A stretch of DNA of 64,000 nt, taken from contig NZ_PGSG01000059.1 in assembly GCF_002843305.1 (NCBI RefSeq), forward strand, positions 1 to 64,000, read 5' to 3'. A model generated the notes under the pieces. It did no database searches, was not told the origin of the DNA, and saw nothing but the letters and a program-made list of their open reading frames with translations. Both the position numbers and the translations under genes were made by a program. This document shows positions 27,520 through 35,668 of this stretch, one piece after another; positions within the stretch are counted from its first letter, which is position 1, and every line of letters starts with the position of its first letter. The DNA comes from Streptomyces barkulensis. Lineage in GTDB: Bacteria > Actinomycetota > Actinomycetes > Streptomycetales > Streptomycetaceae.

Positions 27520-28314
27520 TCAGCCCAGGAAGCCCACGGCCCACAGCCCGCTCAGCCCACCGGCCAGCATGAAGCCGGGCATCAGGACCTGCACCTCGAC
27601 CCAGCTGCCCGCCTTGAACCGCATGGGCTTGGGCGTGCCCAGCGGGTACCAGCGCTTGCTTCCCACGGGTATCGGCCACAGGACCGGGCAGCCGGAGACG
27701 GTGATGGCGTCGCCGAGGTCGTGGACCAGGGCGCCCAGCACGATCGGCAGTCCCAGCCACAGGTACTCCTGGCCGGGTGCGGTGAACAGCCAGTCCGCCC
27801 CGTTCCCGGGCTTGTTCAGGATGTCCGCCAGGATCCAGGCGCTGGTCGCCCCCAGCAGCCACACCAGAACGTCGCTGGAGACCCGCGCCGCCCGCCACAG
27901 CAGGCCCTCGACGGCCAGCACCATGTGGACGAAGAGGATGCCCAGCACCGCCCAGCGTCCGCCCAGTATCGCGAAGGCCGAGAAACCGGCGCCCATCGCC
28001 ACCGCCCACAGCCAGGTGTGGGTGAGGGTGCGGTGGCCTCCCGCGCGGCGCGGGTCGCCGGACTTGCGGGTGGCCTTGTAGACCGCGCACGAGAGTTTCT
28101 CGATCACCATGCACAGCCATCTGGAGAGCGGGCCGAAGGCACGGGAGATCGTCGCCGACTTGTGGTCCAGATCGGGCGCGAGGGCCGCGCCCGCGCAGAT
28201 CAGGGCACCGACCACCAGGACCGGCCACGGCATCGGCCGGCCCAGGGCGTCCGCCGCCGCTCCCACCCCCAGCCACGCCGCCGCCCCCGACAGTGAATGC
28301 GCCGGTCCCATCAT
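27520..28314 (-). CDS. YdjM/DUF457-type membrane metal-dependent hydrolase
   Basis: I choose ATG 28314 (MMGPAHSLSGAAAW); ATG 28311 directly follows. The 264-residue protein has several membrane segments and the family's polar residues: GPAHSLSG at the N-terminus, APDLDHKSAT, GHRTLTHTW and ALVHDLGDAITVSG. These His/Asp motifs are those of the inner-membrane YdjM (DUF457) family, thought to be metal-dependent hydrolases. It is convergent with the ABC pair and divergent from the helicase. Confidence 0.85.
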   Translation of the reverse strand: MMGPAHSLSGAAAWLGVGAAADALGRPMPWPVLVVGALICAGAALAPDLDHKSATISRAFGPLSRWLCMVIEKLSCAVYKATRKSGDPRRAGGHRTLTHTWLWAVAMGAGFSAFAILGGRWAVLGILFVHMVLAVEGLLWRAARVSSDVLVWLLGATSAWILADILNKPGNGADWLFTAPGQEYLWLGLPIVLGALVHDLGDAITVSGCPVLWPIPVGSKRWYPLGTPKPMRFKAGSWVEVQVLMPGFMLAGGLSGLWAVGFLG

Positions 28315-28435
28315 GTGCGTCCCCACCCCATCGCGCTCGCTCCTGCGTTGTGCCGGTGGCACAGCGTAGTGCCGATGATCTTCGTGCGGTCGGCCGGTTC
28401 CCACCGCAGGCGCCGCGGCAGGCAGTATGGAGGGC

Positions 28436-30949
28436 GTGACCCTTATCGATCAGATGCCGAGCACCGCAGATCCCGACACTCTCTACGAAGCCTTCTCCGG
28501 CTGGGCCGAGGGACGGGGCATCACGCTCTATCCCGCCCAGGAGGAGGCGCTGATCGAAGTGGTCTCCGGGGCGAACGTCATCCTGTCCACGCCGACCGGG
28601 TCCGGCAAGAGCCTGGTCGCGGCCGGGGCGCACTTCGCCGCGCTCGCCCAGGACAAGGTCACCTTCTACACCGCCCCCATCAAGGCCCTGGTGTCGGAGA
28701 AGTTCTTCGACCTGTGCAAGATCTTCGGCACCGAGAACGTCGGCATGCTCACCGGCGACGCCTCGGTCAACGCCGACGCGCCCGTCATCTGCTGCACCGC
28801 CGAGGTGCTCGCCTCCATCGCGCTGCGCGACGGCGCGGACGCCGACATCGGCCAGGTCGTGATGGACGAGTTCCACTTCTACGCCGAACCGGACCGCGGC
28901 TGGGCCTGGCAGATCCCGCTGCTGGAACTGCCCCAGGCGCAGTTCGTCCTGATGTCGGCGACGCTCGGCGACGTGAGCAGGTTCGAGAAGGACCTGACGC
29001 GGCGCACCGGGCGCCCCACCGCCGTGGTGCGCTCCGCCACCCGGCCGGTGCCGCTGAGCTACGAGTACCGCACGACCGGCCTGACCGAGACGCTGACCGA
29101 ACTGCTCGAAACCCACCAGGCTCCGGTCTACATCGTGCACTTCACCCAGGCCCAGGCGGTGGAGCGCGCCCAGGCGCTGATGAGCATCAACATGTGCTCG
29201 CGCGCCGAGAAGGACGAGATCGCCAAGCTGATCGGCAACTTCCGTTTCACCACCAAGTTCGGGCGGAACCTCTCGCGCTACGTCCGGCACGGCATCGGGG
29301 TGCACCACGCCGGAATGCTGCCGAAGTACCGGCGGCTGGTGGAGAGGCTGGCCCAGGCGGGCCTGCTGAAGGTGATCTGCGGTACCGACACCCTCGGGGT
29401 GGGCGTCAACGTGCCCATCCGCACGGTGCTGTTCACCGCGCTGACCAAGTACGACGGCAACCGGGTGCGGGTGTTGCGGGCACGGGAGTTCCACCAGATC
29501 GCGGGCCGCGCCGGCCGGGCCGGTTTCGACACCGCGGGCCTGGTCGTGGCCCAGGCTCCCGAGCACGTCGTCGAGAACGAGAAGGCCCTGGCCAAGGCGG
29601 GTGACGACCCGAAGAAGCGCCGCAAGGTGGTGCGGAAGAAGGCCCCGGAGGGCTTCGTCAACTGGAGCGAGCAGACCTTCGAGAAGCTGATCGCCTCCGA
29701 TCCGGAGCCGCTCACCTCCCGCTTCAGGGTGACCCACGCGATGCTGCTGTCCGTCATCGCCCGGCCCGGTGACGCCTTCGCCGCGATGCGCAAGCTGCTG
29801 GAGGACAACCACGAGGACCGGCGCAGCCAGCTGCGCCACATCCGGCGGGCGATCGCCATCTACCGCTCTCTCCTGGACGGCGGGGTCGTCGAGCGGCTGG
29901 ACGCACCCGACGCCGAGGGGCGCCGCATCCGGCTGACCGTGGACCTCCAGCAGGACTTCGCGCTCAACCAGCCGCTGTCGACCTTCGCTCTCGCCGCGTT
30001 CGAGCTGCTGGACCCCGAGTCCCCCTCGTACGCGCTGGACATGGTCTCCGTGGTGGAGTCCACGCTGGACGACCCGCGGCAGATCCTGGCCGCCCAGCAG
30101 AACAAGGCCAGGGGCGAGGCCGTCGCACAGATGAAGGCCGACGGCGTCGAGTACGAGGAACGCATGGAGCGGCTGGCGGACATCGGCTACCCCAAGCCGC
30201 TGGAGGAACTGCTCTTCCACGCCTACGGCGTCTACCGCAAGAGTCATCCGTGGGTCGGCGACCATCCTCTGTCCCCCAAATCCGTGATCCGTGACATGTA
30301 CGAACGGGCCATGACCTTCGGGGAGTTCGTCTCCCACTACGAGCTGGCCCGCACCGAGGGCATCGTGCTGCGCTACCTGGCCAGCGCCTACAAGGCGCTG
30401 GAGCACAACGTGCCCGACGACCGGAAGTCCGAGGACTTCCAGGACATCGTCGAGTGGCTGGGCGAGATGGTGCGCCAGGTCGACTCCAGCCTGCTGGACG
30501 AGTGGGAGCAGCTGGCCAATCCCGAGGACGAGACCGCCGAGGAGGCCCAGGACCGCGCCGACCAGGTCAAGCCCGTCACCGCCAACGCCCGTGCCTTCCG
30601 CGTGCTGGTGCGCAACGCGATGTTCCGGCGGGTGGAGCTGGCCGCCCTGGACAAGGTCGAGGAGCTGGGCGAGCTGGACGCCGAGGCCGGCTGGGACGCC
30701 GATGCCTGGGCCGAGGCCATGGACGCGTACTGGGATGAGTACGACGACCTGGGCACCGGTCCGGACGCCCGCGGCCCGAAGCTGCTGCGGATCGAGGAGC
30801 GTCCCGAGGACGGCCTGTGGCGGGTGCGGCAGACGTTCGCCGACCCCGGCGGCGACCACGACTGGGGGATCACCGCGGAGGTCGACCTCACCGCCTCCGA
30901 CGAGGAGGGCCGAGCGGTGCTCAAGGTCATCGACGTGGGACAGCTCTGA
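28436..30949 (+). CDS. DEAD/DEAH-type helicase with DUF3516 C-terminus
   Basis: Start chosen at GTG 28436 (MTLIDQMPSTADPD); ATG 28427 upstream is possible but has no ribosome site. 837 residues. Helicase motifs: YPAQEEALIE (Q-like), STPTGSGKSLVAAG (I), TAPIKALVSEK (Ia), MDEFHFYAEPDRG (II), LMSATLGD (III), CGTDTLGVGVNVP and HQIAGRAGRAGFD (VI). The C-terminal half fits DUF3516, seen in actinobacterial Ski2-like RNA helicases. It probably acts in RNA metabolism. Its 3' end overlaps the convergent DUF6397 gene by 23 bases. A cagtat just upstream of the start hints at a leaderless transcript. Confidence 0.93.
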   Translation: MTLIDQMPSTADPDTLYEAFSGWAEGRGITLYPAQEEALIEVVSGANVILSTPTGSGKSLVAAGAHFAALAQDKVTFYTAPIKALVSEKFFDLCKIFGTENVGMLTGDASVNADAPVICCTAEVLASIALRDGADADIGQVVMDEFHFYAEPDRGWAWQIPLLELPQAQFVLMSATLGDVSRFEKDLTRRTGRPTAVVRSATRPVPLSYEYRTTGLTETLTELLETHQAPVYIVHFTQAQAVERAQALMSINMCSRAEKDEIAKLIGNFRFTTKFGRNLSRYVRHGIGVHHAGMLPKYRRLVERLAQAGLLKVICGTDTLGVGVNVPIRTVLFTALTKYDGNRVRVLRAREFHQIAGRAGRAGFDTAGLVVAQAPEHVVENEKALAKAGDDPKKRRKVVRKKAPEGFVNWSEQTFEKLIASDPEPLTSRFRVTHAMLLSVIARPGDAFAAMRKLLEDNHEDRRSQLRHIRRAIAIYRSLLDGGVVERLDAPDAEGRRIRLTVDLQQDFALNQPLSTFALAAFELLDPESPSYALDMVSVVESTLDDPRQILAAQQNKARGEAVAQMKADGVEYEERMERLADIGYPKPLEELLFHAYGVYRKSHPWVGDHPLSPKSVIRDMYERAMTFGEFVSHYELARTEGIVLRYLASAYKALEHNVPDDRKSEDFQDIVEWLGEMVRQVDSSLLDEWEQLANPEDETAEEAQDRADQVKPVTANARAFRVLVRNAMFRRVELAALDKVEELGELDAEAGWDADAWAEAMDAYWDEYDDLGTGPDARGPKLLRIEERPEDGLWRVRQTFADPGGDHDWGITAEVDLTASDEEGRAVLKVIDVGQL

Positions 30950-31916
30950 CGGCGGCCGCGGGCTCGCGCGGGGACGGGTCCGCGGCCGGCGGAGGCGACT
31001 GCCGGGTTCCGTGACGCGGGAGGAAGTCTCCCCGGGGGAGCGGAACCGGTCCCCCTCGACCGGCTCCCCCGGCTCCTCCGGCTTCCGCGTTCCCGGCCGG
31101 CCGGTGCTCCCGCTCCGGCCGGCACAGGGGACGGGCCGACCGCGCCGTGCTCAGCGCCAGCGTCAGGCCCAGCCGGTGCCGGAGAACCTCGTCCTCGCCG
31201 TCGGCGGTGAGCAACCCCCGCACGACCCTCCTGGCCGCGAGGGACTCCGGCCGGGCGGTGGTCAGCTCCGGCCGCAGTTCCGCCAGGCGGGCCCGCTCGG
31301 CCGGATCCGGTACGGCCTCCTCCAGTACCTCTGGTGTGAGCACCGCGGCGTGGGCGGCGGCCGCCGCCCACGGATCGTCCGTCCGGCGGACCGCCTGGGC
31401 GATCCGCCGGTCCCGCCAGTGGCGCGGACGCCAGTCCTCGCCCTCGGCCAGAACGCGCAGCAGCCCCTCGGGCAGCGGACCGCGCAGCAGCGCCGGCCGG
31501 TACTCGGCGACGTCTCGCAGCTCGCTGGCGAGGTAGAGCCAGACCACCGCCCGGTACCGGTTGAGGGAGAAACGCACCGGCCCGAAGCAGCCGGCCCGGG
31601 CCAGCCGCGTGAAGCGCACCGCGGTGACACCCAGCAGCCCGGCGCCCTCCCGTGCACCGACCAGACGCAACCGCTCACGCAAAGTGGCCGGAAACCCCTC
31701 CTCGGCTCGCACCCGGGCCAGTTCGGCCACCGGCACCCGGCGGCGACGGCTCTCGCGCCGCGACGCCACCGTCGCCAGCGCGCCCAGCTCCACGGCCAGT
31801 TCCAGCTCCCTCGGCCTGATCCCCAGCATCCGGTGCGCCTCACCCATCGGCACGGCCTCCACCGCGTCCGTCTCCCGTGTAACGGTTTTCTCCGCCCGTA
31901 CCAGTCCGACCGGCAT
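30927..31916 (-). CDS. DUF6397-type protein with helix-turn-helix-like N-terminus
   Basis: ATG 31916 has AGGGGG eight bases upstream on the minus strand; ATG 31934 is the alternative. 329 residues. The N-terminal segment EAHRMLGIRPRELELAVELGALATV followed by RRRVPVAELARVRAEEGFP looks like an excisionase/MerR-type winged helix and matches what I know of the Streptomyces DUF6397 family. The last ~70 residues are Pro/Gly/Arg-rich and disordered. Function unknown; DNA binding is inferred. Confidence 0.7.
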   Translation of the reverse strand: MPVGLVRAEKTVTRETDAVEAVPMGEAHRMLGIRPRELELAVELGALATVASRRESRRRRVPVAELARVRAEEGFPATLRERLRLVGAREGAGLLGVTAVRFTRLARAGCFGPVRFSLNRYRAVVWLYLASELRDVAEYRPALLRGPLPEGLLRVLAEGEDWRPRHWRDRRIAQAVRRTDDPWAAAAAHAAVLTPEVLEEAVPDPAERARLAELRPELTTARPESLAARRVVRGLLTADGEDEVLRHRLGLTLALSTARSARPLCRPEREHRPAGNAEAGGAGGAGRGGPVPLPRGDFLPRHGTRQSPPPAADPSPREPAAAVRAVPRR

Positions 31917-31940
31917 GGCGATCCCCCTGTGCATCTCGAC

Positions 31941-31966
31941 GACTACCGTGTGCGACGAAGGTAGTC
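31941..31966. promoter_or_regulatory. Dyad upstream of DUF6397 gene
   Basis: The arms gactacc (31941-31947) and ggtagtc (31960-31966) are perfect complements separated by 12 bases, directly upstream of the DUF6397 start. They overlap where its promoter must lie, suggesting an operator, possibly autoregulatory. Confidence 0.4.
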
Positions 31967-32080
31967 CGCTGTCGATCCGCTCCGGGGAGCCTGTGGAAAA
32001 CCTGGAGAAAGCCCTGATGGGGCTGTGTCCGGGGTAAGGCCTGCGACGGCCCGGCGGGGTGGTCGGCCCCGGGCCGCCGC

Positions 32081-32473
32081 TCAGTGGTCGTTGCGCATGG
32101 CCACTCCCAGGTGCTCGCCGACCCGGTTCACCAGCAGGGTCGTCTCGTAGGCGATCTGGCCCAGGTCGGCCTCCGCCTCGGCGAGCACGCACAGACAGCT
32201 GCCGTCTCCGGCGGCCGTCACGAAGAGCATCCCCTCGTCGAACTCGATCATCGTCTGCCGCGCCCGGCCCACGTGGAAGTGCTCCCCCGTGCCTCTGGCC
32301 AGGCTGTGCAGCCCGGACGCGACGGCGGCCAGGTGTTCGGCCTCGCTCCGCTCCAGGCTCTGGGCGGCTCCGGTGACCAGCCCGTCGTTCGAGAGCACCA
32401 GCGCATGTCGTACCGAAGGCATCCGCTGCGTCAGATCGTCCAGCAGCCAGTCCAGCTCACTGCTCAGGGCCAT
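32081..32473 (-). CDS. Roadblock/LC7 (MglB-like) protein
   Basis: ATG 32473 has GGGGGAA upstream; 130 residues. LDWLLDDLTQRMPSVRHALVLSNDGLVTG, EAEHLAAVASGLHSLARG and QTMIEFDEGMLFVTAAGDGSCLCVLAEAEADLGQIAYE are clear roadblock/LC7 features. In Streptomyces such genes usually sit in conservons with a sensor kinase, a DUF742 protein and a Ras-like GTPase. Here it stands alone, so its GTPase partner must be elsewhere. Confidence 0.93.
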   Translation of the reverse strand: MALSSELDWLLDDLTQRMPSVRHALVLSNDGLVTGAAQSLERSEAEHLAAVASGLHSLARGTGEHFHVGRARQTMIEFDEGMLFVTAAGDGSCLCVLAEAEADLGQIAYETTLLVNRVGEHLGVAMRNDH

Positions 32474-32645
32474 CCCCGATTCCCCCTTCTCATGGTCACG
32501 CGGTGCCAGCCTTACCCACGACGGGCCCCGGGGCAACCACCGATCTCGGCCGCCCGCCGCCCGGTCGGAACAGGAAGGAAACCGGAAGCAGGGGTACCGG
32601 GATCGGTCAACGGGAAAGGCACCGGCAGTGGACGATGACGACCGT

Positions 32646-33245
32646 ATGACGAAGTACGACGGGACAGGTGTGCTGGAGTTCTTCACCGAGCGGGCCGCCG
32701 GCTGGGACGCCCGCTTCCCCGACGACGGCCCCGCCTACGACGCAGCCGTGGCCGAGCTGGGGCTGTTCCCCGGCGACACGGTGCTGGACGCCGGCTGCGG
32801 CACCGGGCGCGCGCTGCCCGCGCTGCGCGCGGCGGTGGGCAGACAGGGCACGGTGATGGGCGTCGATCTCACCCCGGCGATGCTGGAGGTCGCCGTCCTG
32901 GCCGGACGGCACCGCGGCGCGCTGCTGACCGTCGCCGACGCCGCCCGGCTGCCGCTGCGCGGCGCAGTGCTCGACGCGGTGTTCGCGGCCGGTCTGGTGT
33001 CGCACCTGCCCGACCCGGCCGCCGGCCTGCGGGAACTGGCCCGGGTGGTCCGGCCCGGCGGCCGTCTCGCGCTGTTCCATCCGGTCGGGCGCGCCGCTCT
33101 CGCCGCCCGGCACGGACGCTCGCTCGGGCCCGACGACCCGCGGGCCGAGCCGAACCTCCGCCCCCTGCTGGCGGCCGCGGGCTGGCGCCTGGTCTCCTGC
33201 GCCGACGAGGACCACCGCTACTTCGCGCTGGCCGTGCGCGACTGA
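32646..33245 (+). CDS. Class I SAM-dependent methyltransferase (UbiE/Methyltransf_11 type)
   Basis: ATG 32646 is used (MTKYDGTGVLEFFTERAAGWDARF); GTG 32629, preceded by GGGAAAGG, is a real alternative. 199 residues. Motif I VLDAGCGTGRALPAL, then VMGVDLTPAMLEVA, VADAARLPLRGAVLDAVFAAGLVSHL and LARVVRPGGRLALFHPVG give the standard order. The acceptor is unknown. Isolated gene. Confidence 0.88.
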   Translation: MTKYDGTGVLEFFTERAAGWDARFPDDGPAYDAAVAELGLFPGDTVLDAGCGTGRALPALRAAVGRQGTVMGVDLTPAMLEVAVLAGRHRGALLTVADAARLPLRGAVLDAVFAAGLVSHLPDPAAGLRELARVVRPGGRLALFHPVGRAALAARHGRSLGPDDPRAEPNLRPLLAAAGWRLVSCADEDHRYFALAVRD

Positions 33246-33377
33246 GCGCCGCGCGCGGTCCCCCGGGCTCACGGGCCGAGGAGGGTGCCTTGGTGTGTCC
33301 CCGGTCTCTCGACGCCGCCCCCCTGACATGGCTAGGGTGCGCGGACGATGTCCGGAGAGTCCGGAGAGGAGGCCGAC

Positions 33378-34187
33378 GTGGCAGAGGCACAGGACGCGCG
33401 CGGCGGGAGCGACGACGCGCTGTACGTGCTGACCGCGGCGCTGCTCACCCCCGCGCAGTTCCCGAGCGTCCTCGGCGACGACTACCCCGAGGCGTGCGCC
33501 GCCCTGGGGCTGGAGCCGTACGCGGAGGGCCACGGCCTCGTCCTCGGTCAGGACGGGCAGGGCGCGCGCTGGACCGTCGTCACGGAGGACGTGTCCCTCG
33601 TGGCGTGCGCGATCGCCGCCTGGGACTGCGGTATGGAGTACGACCTGTCCCCGGACGAGCGGACGATCGCCGCCGTGCTGCCCGGCTGGCCGCTGGCACT
33701 GGCGGTCGCCGCGCCCGGCGTCCCCGCCCCCCACGACCCGGAGCCCGATCCGGAACTGGACGGCGGCCGGGCACCGCTGTCCCCGCCGGACACCTCGCGC
33801 TGGGGCCCGGCGCAGCGGCGGCTGGGCGCTGACGAGATCGCGTTGCAGTGGGCGGACTGGCGCGCCCGGGTCGAGGCGGACGTGACGTTCGTCGAGCCGG
33901 GTGAGAACCCCGACAGCAGGGTCCGGCACGTTCTGGAGGAGGCCCGCGGTTACGTGCACTCCCCGCCGCCGCCCGGCCGGATCCGTTCCGCCTTCGCCAC
34001 CGAGGAGGCCCGGACTCTGCGTGCGGACGGGCCCGGCTGGAGCCTGGTGGCGCGGACCGACGACATCGCGTTCGTCCTGCTGGACGACGAGCCCGGCGAG
34101 GTGCTCCCGGTGGGCCGCGGTTCGGAGCTGCCGGGGCTGCTCAAGGCTCTGGACGAGCTGGCGGTGCGGCCTGACGCGGCGGCCTGA
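33378..34187 (+). CDS. Hypothetical protein conserved in Streptomyces
   Basis: I prefer GTG 33378, because GAGGAGG sits eight bases upstream; ATG 33348 is possible. 269 residues, acidic, no signal peptide or membrane segment. Recognizable blocks are LTAALLTPAQFPSVLGDDYPEAC, GARWTVVTEDVSLVACAIAAWDCGMEYDLSPDE and DDIAFVLLDDEPGEVLPV. I recall similar proteins in other Streptomyces but no function, and I recognise no domain. Confidence 0.75.
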   Translation: MAEAQDARGGSDDALYVLTAALLTPAQFPSVLGDDYPEACAALGLEPYAEGHGLVLGQDGQGARWTVVTEDVSLVACAIAAWDCGMEYDLSPDERTIAAVLPGWPLALAVAAPGVPAPHDPEPDPELDGGRAPLSPPDTSRWGPAQRRLGADEIALQWADWRARVEADVTFVEPGENPDSRVRHVLEEARGYVHSPPPPGRIRSAFATEEARTLRADGPGWSLVARTDDIAFVLLDDEPGEVLPVGRGSELPGLLKALDELAVRPDAAA

Positions 34188-34226
34188 GTTCCGGCCGGTC
34201 CGCGCGGGCCACCGGCCGCGCCCGGG

Positions 34227-34412
34227 TCAGCGCCCGAGCTCCTTGCGGCCCACTCGCCGCACCCTGCGCCGCTGCGAGGGGTCGAGGGCCAGGTAGGCGA
34301 TCGCCGGCACACCGACCACCACCGCCAGTGCTATCAGGAAACTGCCGGTCAGCGCCCACAGCAGCAGCCCCACCGCCACACCGCCGACGGCGGCCTTTCC
34401 ACGGTTGGTCAT
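34227..34412 (-). CDS. Small membrane protein (61 aa)
   Basis: ATG 34412 has an excellent GGAGGAGG eight bases upstream. A short polar start (MTNRGKA) leads to one or two hydrophobic segments (VGGVAVGLLLWALTGSFLIALAVVVGVPAIAYLAL), then a basic tail (DPSQRRRVRRVGRKELGR). Function unknown. It lies downstream of the lipase on the same strand, behind a hairpin. Confidence 0.75.
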   Translation of the reverse strand: MTNRGKAAVGGVAVGLLLWALTGSFLIALAVVVGVPAIAYLALDPSQRRRVRRVGRKELGR

Positions 34413-34521
34413 CTTCCACGCCTCCTCCGGCGACGGTACGACCGCCGCTCACTTGGGAGAACGTACGTACGGGCCGCCTGGTTCCACACCTCTGCCGCGG
34501 TACCGGAGAACGAGGAGCGGC

Positions 34522-34560
34522 GCCGGTGGCTGCCCACGGTTTCCGCGGGCAGCCACCGGC
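34522..34560. terminator. Hairpin after the SGNH lipase gene
   Basis: The arms gccggtggctgccc (34522-34535) and gggcagccaccggc (34547-34560) are perfect 14-base complements with an 11-base loop. The hairpin lies 55 bases beyond the lipase stop on its strand. Confidence 0.75.
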
Positions 34561-34614
34561 CACCGTTCCGGCCGGGCTCCGGCCGGGTTGTGTCAGGAGT
34601 GGATCAGGAGTGGA

Positions 34615-35421
34615 TCAGGCGAGGCTCTCCATCACGGGGTAGTAGCCCCCGGACTGGCCGGCCGCCTTGGGGTGGTACGAGTTGGTGATGTTGAGCCAGT
34701 CGACGCTGTGCAGCCACGAGTCGCCGGAGCAGATCTCGTGCCCGGTGAACCTGCCGCGGACGTCGCCGAAGGTGAAGCCGTGGTTGGCGACGCGCTTGGC
34801 GATGGTGTCGCTCAGGTGGTCGGACGCGTCGTTGATGGCCGCGCGCGAGGTCTCGCTGAGTCCCACCCAGCAGCTGCCGTTGAGCTTGTAGAAGCGGGGG
34901 TAGTTGAGGACGACGACCCGGGCGTTGGGCGCCTTGCTGCGGATGGCGCTGTAGACCGCGTCGAGCTTCCCGGGCAGGGTGTTGGAGATGTAGGTGCGCG
35001 CCTCGTTGATCCGCGCGACGCACGCGTTGGTGCCCTGCAGGACACAGGTGGTCATGGCGTCGGCGAAGCCGGCGTCGTTGCCGCCGATGGAGATGCTCAC
35101 CAGGGTGGTACCCGACGACAGGGGGCCGAGCTGGTTGTTGATGACGTCGCCGGTCTTGGCGCCGGAGCAGGCGGTGAAGTGGAAGGAGGCGGGTGCGTTC
35201 GCGTTCTTCCACAGCACCGGGTACGCCTTGGTGCTGCGCTTGCAGGAGCCGCTGGAACTGTCGTAGCTGCCGGCGCCGACTCCGGAGGAGTAGGAGTCGC
35301 CGAGCGCGACGTAGGAGGTGGCCGCGGCTTCCTGGGCGGATGCCACGCCCGCGCCGCCGAGTCCGAGTCCGACCAGGGCGGCGAGGGTGGCCGCCACGGA
35401 CGCGAGACGGGACAACTTCAT
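34615..35421 (-). CDS. Secreted SGNH-hydrolase family lipase/esterase
   Basis: ATG 35421 with CCAGGAGA upstream; 268 residues. The signal peptide is textbook: MKLSR, a hydrophobic core, then GVASA before QEA. SGNH blocks: GDSYSSGVGAG (nucleophile Ser), GGNDAGF (block III) and SYHPKAAGQ with catalytic His near the end. Six Cys in the mature part suggest three disulfides, as in Streptomyces GDSL lipases. It is an extracellular lipid/ester hydrolase. A 14-bp palindrome lies in its promoter region. Confidence 0.95.
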   Translation of the reverse strand: MKLSRLASVAATLAALVGLGLGGAGVASAQEAAATSYVALGDSYSSGVGAGSYDSSSGSCKRSTKAYPVLWKNANAPASFHFTACSGAKTGDVINNQLGPLSSGTTLVSISIGGNDAGFADAMTTCVLQGTNACVARINEARTYISNTLPGKLDAVYSAIRSKAPNARVVVLNYPRFYKLNGSCWVGLSETSRAAINDASDHLSDTIAKRVANHGFTFGDVRGRFTGHEICSGDSWLHSVDWLNITNSYHPKAAGQSGGYYPVMESLA

Positions 35422-35461
35422 GAAGTCTCCTGGGTGTGGAGGGAAGAGGGGGGAAGTGCGC

Positions 35462-35475
35462 CTACTACGTAGTAG
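35462..35475. promoter_or_regulatory. Palindrome upstream of the lipase
   Basis: ctactacgtagtag is a perfect 14-bp palindrome about 40 bases upstream of the lipase start. The position suits an operator overlapping the promoter or 5' leader. Nearby minus-strand gaaagcgct resembles half of a LacI-type site. Confidence 0.5.
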
Positions 35476-35668
35476 CAGCGCGGAGCGCTTTCAGGAAGTG
35501 TCCATGCCAAAACTGATCCAACATTCGGTTGAACAACCGCCCCGCGTCGCCGCAGGTAACGGCCTTTTCCCGACAAACAATCAAGTGCGCCCCCCGGGGG
35601 CGGCGAGGGCCTGCCGGCCGCCGGAGGGTGCGCCCCCGGGCGGCTCCCGTCTCACCGGAAGCGGACCG

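Noticed and set aside
28427-28452. ATG 28427 as helicase start.
   Set aside because: It adds only MEG, lacks a ribosome site and lies within the likely -10 (cagtat); GTG 28436 fits the family N-terminus better.
24698-30859. A 2053-codon open frame on the minus strand.
   Set aside because: It spans several clear genes on both strands, including plus-strand ABC transporters and the helicase, and reads as low-complexity shadow sequence.
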